NCBI RefSeq assembly: GCF_014138285.1 | Contig: NZ_JACGXN010000001.1 | Location: 1,601,314-1,665,313, forward strand | DNA length: 64,000 bases | From: Phyllobacterium myrsinacearum | Lineage (GTDB): Bacteria > Pseudomonadota > Alphaproteobacteria > Rhizobiales > Rhizobiaceae | Direction: 5' to 3' | Shown here: positions 8,544-18,863 of the stretch, in pieces | How positions within the stretch are numbered: position 1 is the stretch's first letter | Layout of the letters: each line of letters begins with the position of its first letter | Notes under the pieces: model-generated | Told to the model about the DNA's origin: nothing | Database searches by the model: none | Seen by the model: the letters and a program-made list of their open reading frames with translations, nothing else | Translations under genes and position numbers: made by a program

Positions 8544-11500
8544 ATGGCACGTCAAGAACAGGCCAACGACATTTTCGCGCTCACATCATTTCTCTATGGT
8601 GGCAACGCCCACTATATCGAGGAACTGCACGCCCAGTACGAGAAGGACCCGACGTCGGTTGATCCCGAATGGCAGGAATTCTTCGTCAATCTCAATGATA
8701 CCAAAGCCGATGTCATCAAGAATGCGCAGGGCGCATCCTGGGAGAAGCCAAACTGGCCGATCGCCGGTAATGGCGAGCTGGTTTCAGCACTCGACGGCAA
8801 CTGGGGTGAAGTTGAAAAACACATCACCGACAAGCTGAAGGCCAAGACTGGCAATGGTGCCGCTGCACCGGTTGCCGCTAAAGTATCGGATTCAGACATC
8901 ATACACGCGGCGCGCGATTCCGTACGCGCCATCATGATGATCCGCGCCTACCGCATGCGCGGTCACTTGCACGCCAAGCTTGATCCGCTGGGTCTGGCCG
9001 AAGTCAAGGAAGACTATAACGAGCTGTCGCCAGAGAGCTATGGTTTCTCGCCTGCGGACTATGATCGCAAAATCTTCATCGACAATGTGCTGGGTCTCGA
9101 ATACGCGACGATCCCGCAGATGCTCGACATCCTGCAGCGCACCTACTGCTCGACCATCGGCGTTGAGTTCATGCATATTTCCGATCCAGTGGAAAAGTCC
9201 TGGATTCAGGAACGCATCGAAGGTCCCGACAAGGGCGTTGCCTTCACCGCTGAAGGCAAGAAGGCCATTTTGTCGAAGCTGATCGAGGCCGAAGGCTTCG
9301 AGCAGTTCATCGACGTCAAGTACAAGGGCACGAAGCGTTTTGGTCTGGATGGCGGCGAATCGCTGATCCCTGCGCTGGAGCAGATCGTCAAGCGCGGCGG
9401 CTCCATGGGCCTCAAGGAAATTGTCCTGGGTATGGCGCATCGCGGCCGTCTCAATGTGCTCAGCCAGTTCATGCGCAAGCCGCACCGCGCGATCTTCCAC
9501 GAATTCAAGGGCGGTTCCTACGCGCCGGATGACGTTGAAGGTTCGGGCGACGTGAAATACCATCTGGGTGCGTCGTCAGATCGCGAGTTCGATGGCAACA
9601 AGGTTCACCTGTCGCTGACAGCCAACCCGTCCCATCTGGAAATCGTCAATCCGGTCGTGATGGGCAAGGCTCGTGCCAAGCAGGACATTCTTGCCGGACG
9701 TGAGCGTGACGACATGGTGCCGCTCTCCGAGCGTGCCAAGATCATGCCGCTGCTGCTGCATGGCGATGCGTCATTTGCAGGTCAGGGCGTGGTTGCCGAA
9801 TGCCTTGGCCTTTCGGGCCTGCGCGGTCACCGCGTCGGCGGAACAGTGCACTTCATTATCAACAACCAGATCGGTTTCACCACCAATCCGCGCCTGTCGC
9901 GTTCCTCGCCTTATCCATCCGATGTGGCGAAGATGATCGAGGCGCCGATTTTCCACGTCAATGGTGACGATCCTGAAGCTGTGGTCTATGTGGCGAAGAT
10001 TGCCACGGAATATCGCATGACGTTCCACAAGCCCGTCGTCATCGACATGTTCTGCTATCGCCGCTTTGGTCACAACGAAGGTGATGAGCCTGCGTTCACG
10101 CAGCCGCTGATGTACAAGACCATCCGTGGTCAGAAGACAACGGTCCAGCTCTACTCCGCCAAGCTGATCGAGCAAGGTCTGCTGACTGAAGCCGAAGTGG
10201 ACGCGATGCGGGCCGCATGGCGCGACAATCTCGAACAGGAATTCGAGGCAGGTCAGCATTACAAGCCCAACAAGGCTGACTGGCTGGATGGTGCCTGGAG
10301 CGGTCTGCGTACGGCTGACAATGCTGACGAACAGCGTCGGGGCAAGACCGGTCTTCCGCTGAAGACGATCAAGGAAATCGGCAAAAAGCTTGCAGAAGTT
10401 CCGGCTGGCTTCAACGTGCACCGCACAATCCAGCGCTTCCAGGACAACCGCGCCAAGATGGTGGAAACCGGCGAAGGTTTCGACTGGGCGATGGCCGAGG
10501 CTCTGGCATTCGGTTCGCTGGCCATCGAAGGTCATCCGATCCGTCTGTCGGGTCAGGACGTCGAGCGTGGCACATTCAGCCAGCGTCACTCGGTTCTCTA
10601 CGATCAGGAAACTGAACAGCGCTATATCCCGTTGAACAACCTGCAAAAGGGTCAGGCAATCTACGAAGTCATCAACTCGATGCTTTCGGAAGAAGCCGTG
10701 CTTGGCTTCGAGTATGGTTATTCGCTGTCCGATCCCCGCGCTCTGACCCTGTGGGAAGCCCAGTTCGGCGACTTTGCCAACGGCGCACAGGTGGTGTTCG
10801 ACCAGTTCATCTCGTCGGGTGAACGCAAGTGGCTGCGTATGTCCGGTCTCGTCTGCCTTCTGCCGCACGGCTATGAAGGTCAGGGTCCGGAACATTCCTC
10901 GGCCCGTCTCGAGCGTTATCTGCAGCTGTGTGCTGAAGACAACATGCAGGTGGCAAATTGCACCACGCCCGCTAACTACTTCCATATTCTGCGTCGCCAG
11001 ATGAAGCGTGACTTCCGTAAGCCGCTGATCCTGATGACGCCGAAATCACTGCTGCGCCACAAGCGTGCTGTCTCGTCGATCAGTGATTTTACGGGCGATT
11101 CCTCGTTCCATCGTCTGCTGTGGGATGATGCTCAGCTCCTGAAGGATCAGGTCATCAAGCTGCAGAAGGATTCGAAGATCCGCAGGGTCGTCCTGTGCTC
11201 CGGCAAGGTCTATTACGACCTTTACGAAGAACGCGAGAAGCGCGGTATTGACGATGTCTATCTGCTGCGCGTGGAACAGCTTTATCCATTCCCGGCCAAG
11301 GCGCTGATCACGGAACTGTCCCGTTTCCGCAATGCGGAAATGGTCTGGTGTCAGGAAGAACCCAAGAACATGGGTGCCTGGGCCTTTATCGATCCTTATC
11401 TGGAATGGGTTCTGGCGCATATCGATGCCAAGCATCAGCGCGTTCGTTATACCGGACGTCCTGCCGCGGCATCGACGGCAACGGGCCTCATGTCCAAACA

Positions 11501-11546
11501 CCTTGCACAGCTCGAAGCATTCCTTGAAGATGCCCTCGGCTCCTAA
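8544..11546 (+). CDS. sucA: 2-oxoglutarate dehydrogenase E1 component
   Basis: Thiamine-diphosphate decarboxylase of the 2-oxoglutarate dehydrogenase complex; passes the succinyl group to SucB. Seen: the N-terminal [18 protein letters not shown] used for complex assembly, the E1-type core [28 protein letters not shown], the TPP/metal segment [31 protein letters not shown], and the C-terminal [20 protein letters not shown] and EEPKNMGAW. Length is 1000 residues, typical. No ribosome-binding site lies at normal distance; the nearest, AAAGGAG, is separated by a small hairpin. sucB follows 47 bases downstream. Confidence 0.97.
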   Translation: MARQEQANDIFALTSFLYGGNAHYIEELHAQYEKDPTSVDPEWQEFFVNLNDTKADVIKNAQGASWEKPNWPIAGNGELVSALDGNWGEVEKHITDKLKAKTGNGAAAPVAAKVSDSDIIHAARDSVRAIMMIRAYRMRGHLHAKLDPLGLAEVKEDYNELSPESYGFSPADYDRKIFIDNVLGLEYATIPQMLDILQRTYCSTIGVEFMHISDPVEKSWIQERIEGPDKGVAFTAEGKKAILSKLIEAEGFEQFIDVKYKGTKRFGLDGGESLIPALEQIVKRGGSMGLKEIVLGMAHRGRLNVLSQFMRKPHRAIFHEFKGGSYAPDDVEGSGDVKYHLGASSDREFDGNKVHLSLTANPSHLEIVNPVVMGKARAKQDILAGRERDDMVPLSERAKIMPLLLHGDASFAGQGVVAECLGLSGLRGHRVGGTVHFIINNQIGFTTNPRLSRSSPYPSDVAKMIEAPIFHVNGDDPEAVVYVAKIATEYRMTFHKPVVIDMFCYRRFGHNEGDEPAFTQPLMYKTIRGQKTTVQLYSAKLIEQGLLTEAEVDAMRAAWRDNLEQEFEAGQHYKPNKADWLDGAWSGLRTADNADEQRRGKTGLPLKTIKEIGKKLAEVPAGFNVHRTIQRFQDNRAKMVETGEGFDWAMAEALAFGSLAIEGHPIRLSGQDVERGTFSQRHSVLYDQETEQRYIPLNNLQKGQAIYEVINSMLSEEAVLGFEYGYSLSDPRALTLWEAQFGDFANGAQVVFDQFISSGERKWLRMSGLVCLLPHGYEGQGPEHSSARLERYLQLCAEDNMQVANCTTPANYFHILRRQMKRDFRKPLILMTPKSLLRHKRAVSSISDFTGDSSFHRLLWDDAQLLKDQVIKLQKDSKIRRVVLCSGKVYYDLYEEREKRGIDDVYLLRVEQLYPFPAKALITELSRFRNAEMVWCQEEPKNMGAWAFIDPYLEWVLAHIDAKHQRVRYTGRPAAASTATGLMSKHLAQLEAFLEDALGS

Positions 11547-11593
11547 ACCACAACAAACAGAAGTCATCTGACGATCAACGGAAGAGCAAGATC

Positions 11594-12895
11594 ATGGCAA
11601 CCGAAATCCGCGTCCCAACGCTGGGCGAATCCGTTTCCGAAGCAACCATTGGTAAATGGTTCAAGAAAGTTGGCGATGCGATTGCCGCCGACGAACCACT
11701 GGTTGAACTCGAGACCGACAAGGTGACACTTGAGGTTCCTGCCGCCGCTGCTGGTGTGCTTGAAGAAATCACAGCCAAGGAAGGCGATACCGTCGAGGTT
11801 GGAGCCTTGCTCGGTATGATCGGTGCCGCCGGTGCCGGTGCTGCTCCTGCTGCGGCCAAGAAGGAAGAGGCAAAGCCGGAAGCCGTTGCGCAGGCATCAG
11901 GTTCGGGTGGCGCCGCTGCTTCCTCCACGGCCGAAGCATCTGCCAAAACAGCCGAAGTTGCCGGCGAGCCGGCTGTCACAGCACGCAAGGCGAGTGAAAT
12001 GCCGGCTTCTCCGGCAGCGTCAAAGCTGCTGGCCGAAAAGGGCGTTTCCGTTTCGCAGGTCGATGGTTCCGGCAAGCGTGGCCAGGTGCTCAAGGGTGAT
12101 GTGCTTGACGCCGTTGCCAAGGGCTTCTCGGCACAGCCAGCAGCTTCCGCTGCTGCGCCGCAGGCTGCCCGTCCGGCCTCTTCGGCTGACGATGCGTCGC
12201 GCGAAGAGCGGGTGAAGATGACCCGTCTGCGCCAAACCATTGCCCGCCGACTCAAGGATGCACAGAGCACGGCAGCCATGCTGACCACTTACAACGAAGT
12301 GGACATGTCAGCGGTGATGGATCTGCGCAACCGCTACAAGGAAATCTTCGAAAAGAAGCATGGCGTCAAGCTCGGCTTCATGGGCTTCTTTACCAAGGCG
12401 GTCACCCACGCCCTAAAGGAAATCCCAGCAGTGAATGCCGAGATTGACGGCACTGACATTATTTACAAGAACTTTGCCCATGTCGGCGTAGCCGTCGGTA
12501 CAGACAAGGGTCTGGTCGTTCCAGTCGTACGCAATGCCGATCAGATGTCGATCGCTGAAATCGAGAAGGACATTGGCCGTCTGGGCAAAGCTGCGCGCGA
12601 TGGCGCACTGTCGATGGCTGACATGCAGGGCGGTACGTTCACCATCTCCAATGGCGGTGTCTACGGCTCGCTGATGTCGTCGCCGATCCTCAATGCACCC
12701 CAGTCCGGTATTCTGGGCATGCACAAGATCCAGGATCGTCCTGTTGTAGTTGGCGGTCAGATCGTCATTCGTCCGATGATGTACCTCGCATTGAGTTACG
12801 ATCACCGTATTGTTGACGGCAAGGAAGCGGTCACCTTCCTTGTTCGCGTCAAGGAGAGCCTGGAAGATCCGGAACGCCTGGTTCTCGACCTCTAA
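11594..12895 (+). CDS. sucB: dihydrolipoamide succinyltransferase E2
   Basis: Core of the 2-oxoglutarate dehydrogenase complex; transfers succinyl from lipoyl-lysine to CoA. Domains in order: one lipoyl domain (residues 1-78) with the modified lysine in [11 protein letters not shown], an Ala/Pro-rich linker, an E3-binding domain around 135-172 ([27 protein letters not shown]), a second linker, and the catalytic domain with [14 protein letters not shown] near the C-terminus. Length is 433 residues. A 11-bp hairpin follows, so the main operon may end here, with lpdA reached through three intervening genes. Confidence 0.97.
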   Translation: MATEIRVPTLGESVSEATIGKWFKKVGDAIAADEPLVELETDKVTLEVPAAAAGVLEEITAKEGDTVEVGALLGMIGAAGAGAAPAAAKKEEAKPEAVAQASGSGGAAASSTAEASAKTAEVAGEPAVTARKASEMPASPAASKLLAEKGVSVSQVDGSGKRGQVLKGDVLDAVAKGFSAQPAASAAAPQAARPASSADDASREERVKMTRLRQTIARRLKDAQSTAAMLTTYNEVDMSAVMDLRNRYKEIFEKKHGVKLGFMGFFTKAVTHALKEIPAVNAEIDGTDIIYKNFAHVGVAVGTDKGLVVPVVRNADQMSIAEIEKDIGRLGKAARDGALSMADMQGGTFTISNGGVYGSLMSSPILNAPQSGILGMHKIQDRPVVVGGQIVIRPMMYLALSYDHRIVDGKEAVTFLVRVKESLEDPERLVLDL

Positions 12896-12904
12896 GATTG
12901 CACC

Positions 12905-12931
12905 GGCGGCCCGTTGTCATAACGGGCTGCC
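12905..12931 (+). terminator. hairpin after sucB, no U-tract
   Basis: GGCGGCCCGTT pairs with AACGGGCTGCC (11 bp including one G-T pair) around GTCAT, ten bases after the sucB stop. No T-run follows, so it may act with Rho or protect the 3' end of the sucAB message rather than end transcription fully. Confidence 0.45.
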
Positions 12932-13010
12932 CTTGCAGCGTGGTGAATCGGGTGGAGTTGACTTAGTCTTGCGGCCAATCACAAAATGACGTGATGAAAG
13001 GCGATTAAAA

Positions 13011-13460
13011 ATGGCTTTTGCACCGAATTTCCCACCTGTCGAACCTCATATCTGCGTAAATGGCGGCCTCGAAGCGATCGCTTTCTATGAGAAGGCCTTT
13101 GGGGCTGAGAATACTTTCAAGCAACTGGCCGAGGACGGCAAGCGCATCCTGCACGCCAATCTCTCGCTGTTCGGCGGCTCGATCATGTTGCATGACGAGT
13201 TTCCGGAATACAAAAACCAGGGTGGCGAGAACGATGTCATGTCGCCGAACACGCGCGGCGGCGCGAGTGTTGCGCTGAATATCAATCTGAATAAACCTGC
13301 CGATGTTGATGCGGCTGTCGAGCGTGCTGTCAGGGCCGGTGCGACATTGATCATGCCGATCGAGGATACATTCTGGAACGCCCGCTACGGCCGTATTCGT
13401 GATCCTTTTGGCCATGTATGGGCTTTCAATGCAGCGCTCGAAGCGCCTGCCGGAGAATAA
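13011..13460 (+). CDS. VOC-superfamily protein (PhnB/glyoxalase-like)
   Basis: Small cytoplasmic protein of the vicinal-oxygen-chelate fold. The 149 residues show the two beta-alpha-beta-beta-beta repeats of the PhnB type: EPHICVNGGLEAIAFYEKAFGA at the start, then RILHANLSLFGGSIMLHDEFPE, and RIRDPFGHVWAF at the end, with candidate metal ligands H and E but no complete glyoxalase I signature. The substrate cannot be predicted. A LysE-type exporter begins two bases after its stop, so the two are co-translated. Both sit between sucB and lpdA. Confidence 0.85.
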   Translation: MAFAPNFPPVEPHICVNGGLEAIAFYEKAFGAENTFKQLAEDGKRILHANLSLFGGSIMLHDEFPEYKNQGGENDVMSPNTRGGASVALNINLNKPADVDAAVERAVRAGATLIMPIEDTFWNARYGRIRDPFGHVWAFNAALEAPAGE

Positions 13461-13462
13461 GC

Positions 13463-14101
13463 ATGTCGCACTACATGTATGAGTTTCTCGGCCTCATGGC
13501 AGTATTCTCGATCATGATCGTCTCGCCGGGTGCTGACTTTGCCATCGTCGTGCGCCAGAGCATCGTGCATGGCCGCCGCAGTGCTGTTATGACCAGCTTT
13601 GGTATTGGTGCGTCACTGCTGTTCCACATCAGCTACACCATTCTTGGCCTTGGCCTGCTGGTGTCAAAATCCCTGTTCCTGTTCGGTATGCTGAAATGGG
13701 CCGGTGCCGCCTATCTGTTCTATCTCGGCGTCAAAGCTTTGCGGGCTCCGGGAATGGAAGCGCCCGCTGGGATAGAAGAGGGTGAGAAGGATAAGAATAT
13801 TTCCGACTGGCGCTGCTTCCTGATGGGTTTTGTTACCAACGCACTCAATCCAAAGCCGGTATTGTTCTTCCTGTCATTGTTTTCTGCCCTGGTCAGCCAC
13901 GAGACGCCGGCGCTGGTGCAGGCAACCTATGGGTTGTTCATGGCGACGGCACTGATCGCCTGGTTTGTTGCAGTCTCGACCTTCTTCACCATGCAGTCAG
14001 TGCGTGAGCGTTTCGTTGCCTGGGGCCGCTGGTTTAATCGAGTCACTGGGCTGGTATTCATCGGGCTTGGCATCAAGCTCGCGACGCAGCAGGCGAGCTA
14101 G
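13463..14101 (+). CDS. LysE/RhtB-family amino acid exporter
   Basis: Inner-membrane exporter, 212 residues with about six hydrophobic segments. The N-terminus FSIMIVSPGADFAIVVRQSI carries the LysE signature (SPGPDF-like, here SPGADF), followed by GRRSAVMTSFGIGASLLFHI and FLMGFVTNALNPKPVLFFLS, both typical of RhtB proteins. A longer frame starts at 13418, but GGAG lies eight bases before the ATG at 13463, which also avoids overlap with the VOC gene. The exported compound is unknown. It ends nine bases before the next gene, so the VOC, exporter and secreted-protein genes look like a unit. Confidence 0.88.
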   Translation: MSHYMYEFLGLMAVFSIMIVSPGADFAIVVRQSIVHGRRSAVMTSFGIGASLLFHISYTILGLGLLVSKSLFLFGMLKWAGAAYLFYLGVKALRAPGMEAPAGIEEGEKDKNISDWRCFLMGFVTNALNPKPVLFFLSLFSALVSHETPALVQATYGLFMATALIAWFVAVSTFFTMQSVRERFVAWGRWFNRVTGLVFIGLGIKLATQQAS

Positions 14102-14110
14102 GGATTGTTG

Positions 14111-14638
14111 ATGGCTGGCTTGTTCCGTTTCCGTTTGGGTCAATCTGCTGCAGTTGTTGTACTCAGCATCGCCTTGTCATCGCCGGCCTTTGCTGCGTGT
14201 CTGCAGGACCGCGCGATCTACACCGACCGGGACGATGATTTTACACTGACCTTCAAAAGCGTTCCGGACGATGTACCCACCGTGACGTCGAACGAATTCA
14301 CAATCCAGATGAATGACAGCGATCTGAAGATGGATGGCGTTGTCATGTGGGACAAGGATGGAGGCCGGCCCAATGCCACAGTTATGTACAAGTGCCCCAC
14401 GGGTGATGTGACCGGCGAAGAATTGCAGCAATGCACCGTCTGGAAAGGTGTGATCTACGGCTTGAAGGAAGGCGCTGACGCCGAACTTTTGCCGATGGCC
14501 AAGGAGCCTTCCGCGCAGGCGCTGCTCCTGCCGGATTTTTCCGGTGCCATGAGCAGCTTCAATTTCAAACTTGAAAAACCCCTTGAGACTTTTCCATGGG
14601 AAGTCTTCCGTTTCAAAGAATGCGTACCCGAACAGTAG
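14111..14638 (+). CDS. secreted protein of unknown function
   Basis: 175 residues with a clear signal peptide (residues about 1-25, ending SSPAFA-A) and four cysteines in the mature part, suggesting disulphides in the periplasm. The body includes DRDDDFTLTFKSVPDD, MDGVVMWDKDGGRPNATVMYKCP and EVFRFKECVPEQ. I do not recognise the family. The frame opens at TTG 14105, but AGGG seven bases before ATG 14111 favours the latter. It lies nine bases after the LysE-type exporter and 33 before lpdA, so it is probably transcribed with them. Confidence 0.75.
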   Translation: MAGLFRFRLGQSAAVVVLSIALSSPAFAACLQDRAIYTDRDDDFTLTFKSVPDDVPTVTSNEFTIQMNDSDLKMDGVVMWDKDGGRPNATVMYKCPTGDVTGEELQQCTVWKGVIYGLKEGADAELLPMAKEPSAQALLLPDFSGAMSSFNFKLEKPLETFPWEVFRFKECVPEQ

Positions 14639-14671
14639 TTTCGCGTTGCGTCACAGAAGAAGGATTGAATC

Positions 14672-16078
14672 ATGTCATATGACGTCGTCATCATCGGAAC
14701 AGGTCCGGGCGGTTATGTCTGTGCAATCAAGGCTGCACAACTGGGTCTGAAGACCGCTGTGATCGAAAAGCGCGATACATTTGGCGGTACATGCCTGAAC
14801 ATTGGCTGCATCCCCTCCAAGGCACTGCTGCATGCGTCTGAGGTGTTTCATGAGGCCGGTCATTCGCATGCGACACTGGGTGTCGAAGTCGGCACGCCGA
14901 AACTCAATCTGAAAGCAATGCTTGCGCACAAGACTGCAACGGTTGAATCCAACGTCAACGGCGTGGCCTTCCTGTTCAAGAAGAATAAGATCGATACATT
15001 CAAGGGTACCGGCAAGGTCGTGGCAGCGGGCAAGGTTTCTGTTACCGGCGACGATGGCAAGGTCCAGGAAATCGAGACAAAGAACATCGTCATCGCGACG
15101 GGCTCCGATGTAGCGGGCATTCCCGGCGTCAATGTCGAATTCGACGAGAAGATCATCGTGTCTTCGACGGGCGCGCTGGATTTCGACAAGGTTCCCGGTA
15201 CGCTGGTTGTGGTTGGCGGTGGCGTCATCGGGCTTGAGCTCGGCTCGGTCTGGGCGCGTCTCGGTGCCAAGGTTACGGTTGTCGAGTATCTTGACAAGAT
15301 TCTCGGACCGATGGATGGCGAGGTTTCCCGCCAGTTCCAGCGCATGCTGGAAAAACAGGGCATCGAGTTCAAGATGGGCGCCAAGGTAACCGGCGTTGAA
15401 AAGTCGGGCAAGGGTGCCAAGGTCACCTTCGAGCCCGTCAAGGGCGGTGAAGCCCAGACGATTAGCGCCGATGCGGTTCTGGTGTCGACGGGCCGTCGTC
15501 CCTATACCGACGGACTGGGTTTGAAGGAAGCCGGTGTCAACGTTGATGATCGTGGACGCGTGGCCATCAATGACCATTGGCAGACCAATGTTGCCGGCAT
15601 TTATGCCATTGGTGACGTCGTCCAGGGTCCGATGCTGGCACACAAGGCTGAAGACGAAGGCATTGCCGTGGCCGAAATTCTGGCCGGACAAGCCGGACAT
15701 GTGAATTTCGATGCCATTCCAAGCGTTGTCTACACGCAGCCGGAAGTGGCTTCGGTCGGAAAGACGGAAGAAGAACTCAAGGCAGCCGGTATCGACTATA
15801 AGGCTGGAAAGTTCCCGTTTACGGCCAATGGCCGTGCTCGCGCCATGCTGCACACGGATGGATTTGTCAAAATTCTGGCTGACAAGGCGACGGACCGGGT
15901 GCTCGGCGTGCATATTGTCGGTTTCGGTGCTGGCGAAATGATCCATGAAGCAACCGTACTGATGGAATTCGGAGGTTCGTCGGAAGATCTGGCCCGCACA
16001 ACCCATGCCCACCCGACCATGTCGGAAGCGGTTCGCGAAGCGGCCCTGGCAACCTTTGCCAAGCCGATCCATATGTAA
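14672..16078 (+). CDS. lpdA: dihydrolipoamide dehydrogenase E3
   Basis: Reoxidises lipoyl groups of the 2-oxoglutarate dehydrogenase complex, passing electrons through FAD and a redox disulphide to NAD. Seen: the FAD-binding VVIIGTGPGGYVCAIKAAQ, the redox-active disulphide GGTCLNIGCIPSK, the NAD-binding VVVGGGVIGLELGSVW, GIYAIGDVVQGPMLAHKAE, and the C-terminal catalytic His-Glu pair in THAHPTMSEAV. Length is 468 residues. Being last in the TCA block and apart from any pyruvate dehydrogenase genes, it is most likely the E3 assigned to SucAB. A strong bidirectional terminator follows. Confidence 0.97.
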   Translation: MSYDVVIIGTGPGGYVCAIKAAQLGLKTAVIEKRDTFGGTCLNIGCIPSKALLHASEVFHEAGHSHATLGVEVGTPKLNLKAMLAHKTATVESNVNGVAFLFKKNKIDTFKGTGKVVAAGKVSVTGDDGKVQEIETKNIVIATGSDVAGIPGVNVEFDEKIIVSSTGALDFDKVPGTLVVVGGGVIGLELGSVWARLGAKVTVVEYLDKILGPMDGEVSRQFQRMLEKQGIEFKMGAKVTGVEKSGKGAKVTFEPVKGGEAQTISADAVLVSTGRRPYTDGLGLKEAGVNVDDRGRVAINDHWQTNVAGIYAIGDVVQGPMLAHKAEDEGIAVAEILAGQAGHVNFDAIPSVVYTQPEVASVGKTEEELKAAGIDYKAGKFPFTANGRARAMLHTDGFVKILADKATDRVLGVHIVGFGAGEMIHEATVLMEFGGSSEDLARTTHAHPTMSEAVREAALATFAKPIHM

Positions 16079-16099
16079 TCCTGGTTTCATTCAAACATG

Positions 16100-16129
16100 A
16101 AAAAGGCCCGAAGAAATTCGGGCCTTTTT
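16100..16129. terminator. bidirectional intrinsic terminator, lpdA versus facing gene
   Basis: AAAAAGGCCCGAA (16100-16112) pairs perfectly over 13 bp with TTCGGGCCTTTTT (16117-16129) around GAAA. The A and T runs at the two ends serve both strands, ending lpdA on the plus strand and the small membrane protein gene on the minus strand. Confidence 0.9.
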
Positions 16130-16150
16130 AGTTTCAGTACCAATCCGGCA

Positions 16151-16468
16151 TTAATTGTTGGTTGGAGCCGGTGTGGCTGGTGCGGGTGCCGGCTCAGCCG
16201 GGGCCGGGGCTGGCGCTGCGGGTGCTGTTGATGCTGGGGGCTCGGCTGCCGGAGCAGCAGGCGCAGGTGCCTGTGTTGTTGGCGCTGCCGGTGCCGGGGC
16301 ATCCATCGTTGAGCTGTTGTTCAAGTAATAGTAGCCGCCGATAATCAATGCAGCGATCAGTATCCCTGCAATCAGGAATCCACTCCCGCCTCCACTCGAT
16401 TGAACCACCTTGGGTTCGCGGTCGGTCTGCGCGTCCACGGGACGTTGCAAATTGGGATCATAGGTCAT
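16151..16468 (-). CDS. one-pass membrane protein with Pro/Ala-rich tail
   Basis: 105 residues of unknown function. The first 30 residues are polar (MTYDPNLQRPVDAQTDREP), then one transmembrane helix (GFLIAGILIAALIIGGYYYL, about residues 31-50), then about 55 residues made almost wholly of Ala and Pro with scattered Thr and Glu. The positive-inside balance is weak, but the tail would most naturally lie in the periplasm as an extended spacer. Such Pro/Ala tails recall TonB-like linkers, though no TonB C-terminal domain is present. Single gene, between a terminator and the TraB-like gene. Confidence 0.7.
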   Translation of the reverse strand: MTYDPNLQRPVDAQTDREPKVVQSSGGGSGFLIAGILIAALIIGGYYYLNNSSTMDAPAPAAPTTQAPAPAAPAAEPPASTAPAAPAPAPAEPAPAPATPAPTNN

Positions 16469-16611
16469 TTGATGTCCTCCATCACACTCTTTGCGTTCGA
16501 AGGGGATAACGGTTCACGGTGTCGTAAGTTCCGATATTATTCCCTTTCCTTACACTGAGTCGGGATATATCGTTGAAAATCATATCGTTATCTGTTTGTC
16601 TCGGGCGGAGG

Positions 16612-17679
16612 CTATTGCGCTGTAACCGTGTATCCCTTGCTCCGAAGGAGGGTTACGAGCCCCTTTTCGCCTGGAAGGTGCAGTGCTCCTACAGCAATAA
16701 AGGCATTGCCCTTGTCGATGATTGGCGCAGCGCGTTCCACCATCACCCGGTTGCGGGCATCAACCATTTTTTCTTCAAACGCTGCGTAATTCTCGCCGGT
16801 TGCCGTGCCGTCGGGCGAAAGGGAGCGCATGAACGGGAAAATCATGGCCGTGTCGCCATGGGTATAAAGCACAACCATTGTTTCGAACATGTCGGGTAGC
16901 TTTGCCGCCAGGTTAAGTGTCTCGACCAGTCCCTCGACATGGAATTTTAATGGCAAGGACGCCATGGCACTGAGCTGATCCTTGATGGTTTCGAGTCCGG
17001 TTACTTCCTTGCCCTGTGCCTTGGCATCTTGGGCAAGCTTGATATCGAGAAAGGCCACGCCGCTTTTGCCGCGCTCCAGTTCGCAGGGAGACATGGCGAG
17101 CATGCTTGTCACGATCCAGGGCTGCATCTTGTTGAGCGCTGCAAGCGAAAGGCCGCGTGCTGCAAGCCCGGCCTTAACCCCTTCAAGTTTGTCAGCGGGG
17201 ATGAGTTTTTCCAGTGTGTTGTCATCCGTGAACATCATCAATCCCGGATCTTGTGCCATGACCTTCATGGGTGCCTTGGGATCAAGGACTTCATCCGTTT
17301 CAATGACGATGGTTCCTGCGCCCTGGTAAGCGGTCTCGGCTGTATCCGAAAGCTTCAATACGCGCGGATCCGTAAGATGCATGGTTCCGAAGAGCCAGGA
17401 TGGTTTCGTTCCCGGTTTCTCGATCTTCCACAAAATACCTTTGCCGTTCTGCGTGCTTGCAGCTTCCTTTCGCAAAGCAGCAAGCTTCTCAGGTTCAGTC
17501 TTTGCCATTGCGGCGACGAGATCATGTCCGCCGCATGATACATCTTCTGCGCGAGCGCGGGTTGCGGTGAATGCGACAATCAGGAAGGAGGCAAGCAACA
17601 GCCAACTGAGGAAAGCCAGAAGCCGCAGTGCATTCTCAGTCATACGATCAAGAAAAATGGTTGGGCCGGTTTGGGTCAT
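16612..17679 (-). CDS. TraB/GumN-family protein
   Basis: Exported or membrane-anchored member of the TraB/GumN family, related to the Tiki proteases and to PrgY. Seen: a hydrophobic N-terminal segment (LLAFLSWLLLASFLIVAFTA) that may be a signal peptide or anchor, the family motif WLFGTMHLTD with its histidine, paired GTIVIETDEVLDP, and the C-terminal VGALHLPGEKGLVTLL. These GxxH blocks are the proposed active-site elements. The frame reaches 17706 through a TTG; in-frame ATGs at 17679 and 17643 are more likely, and none has a clear ribosome-binding site. Its role here is unknown. Confidence 0.82.
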   Translation of the reverse strand: MTQTGPTIFLDRMTENALRLLAFLSWLLLASFLIVAFTATRARAEDVSCGGHDLVAAMAKTEPEKLAALRKEAASTQNGKGILWKIEKPGTKPSWLFGTMHLTDPRVLKLSDTAETAYQGAGTIVIETDEVLDPKAPMKVMAQDPGLMMFTDDNTLEKLIPADKLEGVKAGLAARGLSLAALNKMQPWIVTSMLAMSPCELERGKSGVAFLDIKLAQDAKAQGKEVTGLETIKDQLSAMASLPLKFHVEGLVETLNLAAKLPDMFETMVVLYTHGDTAMIFPFMRSLSPDGTATGENYAAFEEKMVDARNRVMVERAAPIIDKGNAFIAVGALHLPGEKGLVTLLRSKGYTVTAQ

Positions 17680-17760
17680 GGTCGGTACATATATGGGGTT
17701 TGCCAAAAAAGGCGTTAAGGCCAGACTATAGATTGTTTACGTTGATCAATACGAATGTAT

Positions 17761-18717
17761 TCAAGCTCGAGGGTGTGCTTTGTCATAGATCTCCATCAAC
17801 CGGTCGGTATCAACGCCGGTATAAACCTGCGTTGTTGACAGGCTTGCATGGCCAAGCAGCTCCTGAATAGTGCGTAAATCGCCGCCGCGCCCGAGAAGGT
17901 GAGTGGCAAAGGAATGACGCAGTGCATGCGGGGTAGCCGTATCGGGCAAACCAAGCGCGCTCCGCATTTTCTGCATGTCACGCTGGATGATAGCCGGATG
18001 CAACTCGCCGCCGCGTGCACCGCGAAACAGCGGTTTGCCCGCTTCCAGCTGATAGGGGCAAAGAGTGCGATATTCGTCGACCACCCGATGAACAATGGGC
18101 AGGAGTGGCACCATCCGCGTCTTGCTGCCCTTGCCGGTGATGGGAATGGAGCGAGCGGCAGGGTCTCGCAGTGCGCCGCCATCAAGATTAAGCGCTTCAG
18201 AAATGCGCAACCCGCAACCATAAAGCAGGGTCAGGACGGCAGCGTTGCGCGCGGCGATCCAGGGTTCCTCATTAAGCTGTTCCCCTTTTTCCACCACGCG
18301 CCGGGCATCAATGGTGGTCAGGGGCTTTGGCAGGGATTTGGGCTGTTTTGGCGCGCGCATGGCAATGGAGGCCGCGGCGTTGGCCATGCCCTGCTTCTCC
18401 AGGTAACGCAGAAAGGAGCGGATCCCCGCCAGGCCGCGACCGAGCGTGCGTGCTCCGGCGCCATCGTTGCGACGGCGTGCGAGATAGGACCGTAGATCAG
18501 CGATGCGCAGAGCCGCTACATCCTTCAGTGATGGCGGTTCAGCGAGATGACCCGTTAGAAACTGAAAGAACTGGCGGGTATCACGTTCATAGGCCTCAAG
18601 CGTATTGGTTGCGAGGCGCCGGGTGTTTTTCAGTGATTTCAGCCATTCTTCCCGAGCTGCAATCAGGTCGGGCCGGGCCGAAACGAGAAATTCGGTATTC
18701 TGCGGCTGGACGACCAT
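17761..18717 (-). CDS. xerC: tyrosine recombinase XerC
   Basis: Site-specific recombinase that, with XerD, resolves chromosome dimers at dif. Seen: the SAM-like N-terminal DNA-binding domain (ATNTLEAYERDTRQFFQFL) and the catalytic domain with the first arginine in LLYGCGLRISEALNL, HALRHSFATHLLGRGGDLR (His and Arg), LLGHASLSTTQVYTGVD ending in the nucleophilic tyrosine. Length is 318 residues. FtsK, its usual activator, is encoded 22 kb away in this same window. It is the last minus-strand gene before the divergent rimM, with 146 bases between them. Confidence 0.93.
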   Translation of the reverse strand: MVVQPQNTEFLVSARPDLIAAREEWLKSLKNTRRLATNTLEAYERDTRQFFQFLTGHLAEPPSLKDVAALRIADLRSYLARRRNDGAGARTLGRGLAGIRSFLRYLEKQGMANAAASIAMRAPKQPKSLPKPLTTIDARRVVEKGEQLNEEPWIAARNAAVLTLLYGCGLRISEALNLDGGALRDPAARSIPITGKGSKTRMVPLLPIVHRVVDEYRTLCPYQLEAGKPLFRGARGGELHPAIIQRDMQKMRSALGLPDTATPHALRHSFATHLLGRGGDLRTIQELLGHASLSTTQVYTGVDTDRLMEIYDKAHPRA

Positions 18718-18863
18718 AGCGATACTCCCTGTTCCAGCTGATAATGCACATCAGACCTTACGGAGTCGTTTCTCTTTAGCCTCTAACTCAGTCCTTCGTA
18801 CTTGGCGTTTGACCAAAGACGGGGTAATTCGTCGATGAGAGAAGATAGGAATGGAAAAGCCCG

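Noticed and set aside
9771-10985. A 404-codon open frame antisense to sucA
   Set aside because: Same reason: codon-bias shadow of a certain gene.
14675-16090. A 471-codon open frame antisense to lpdA
   Set aside because: Shadow of a certain gene with biased codon use. No family features and no independent promoter or ribosome-binding site.
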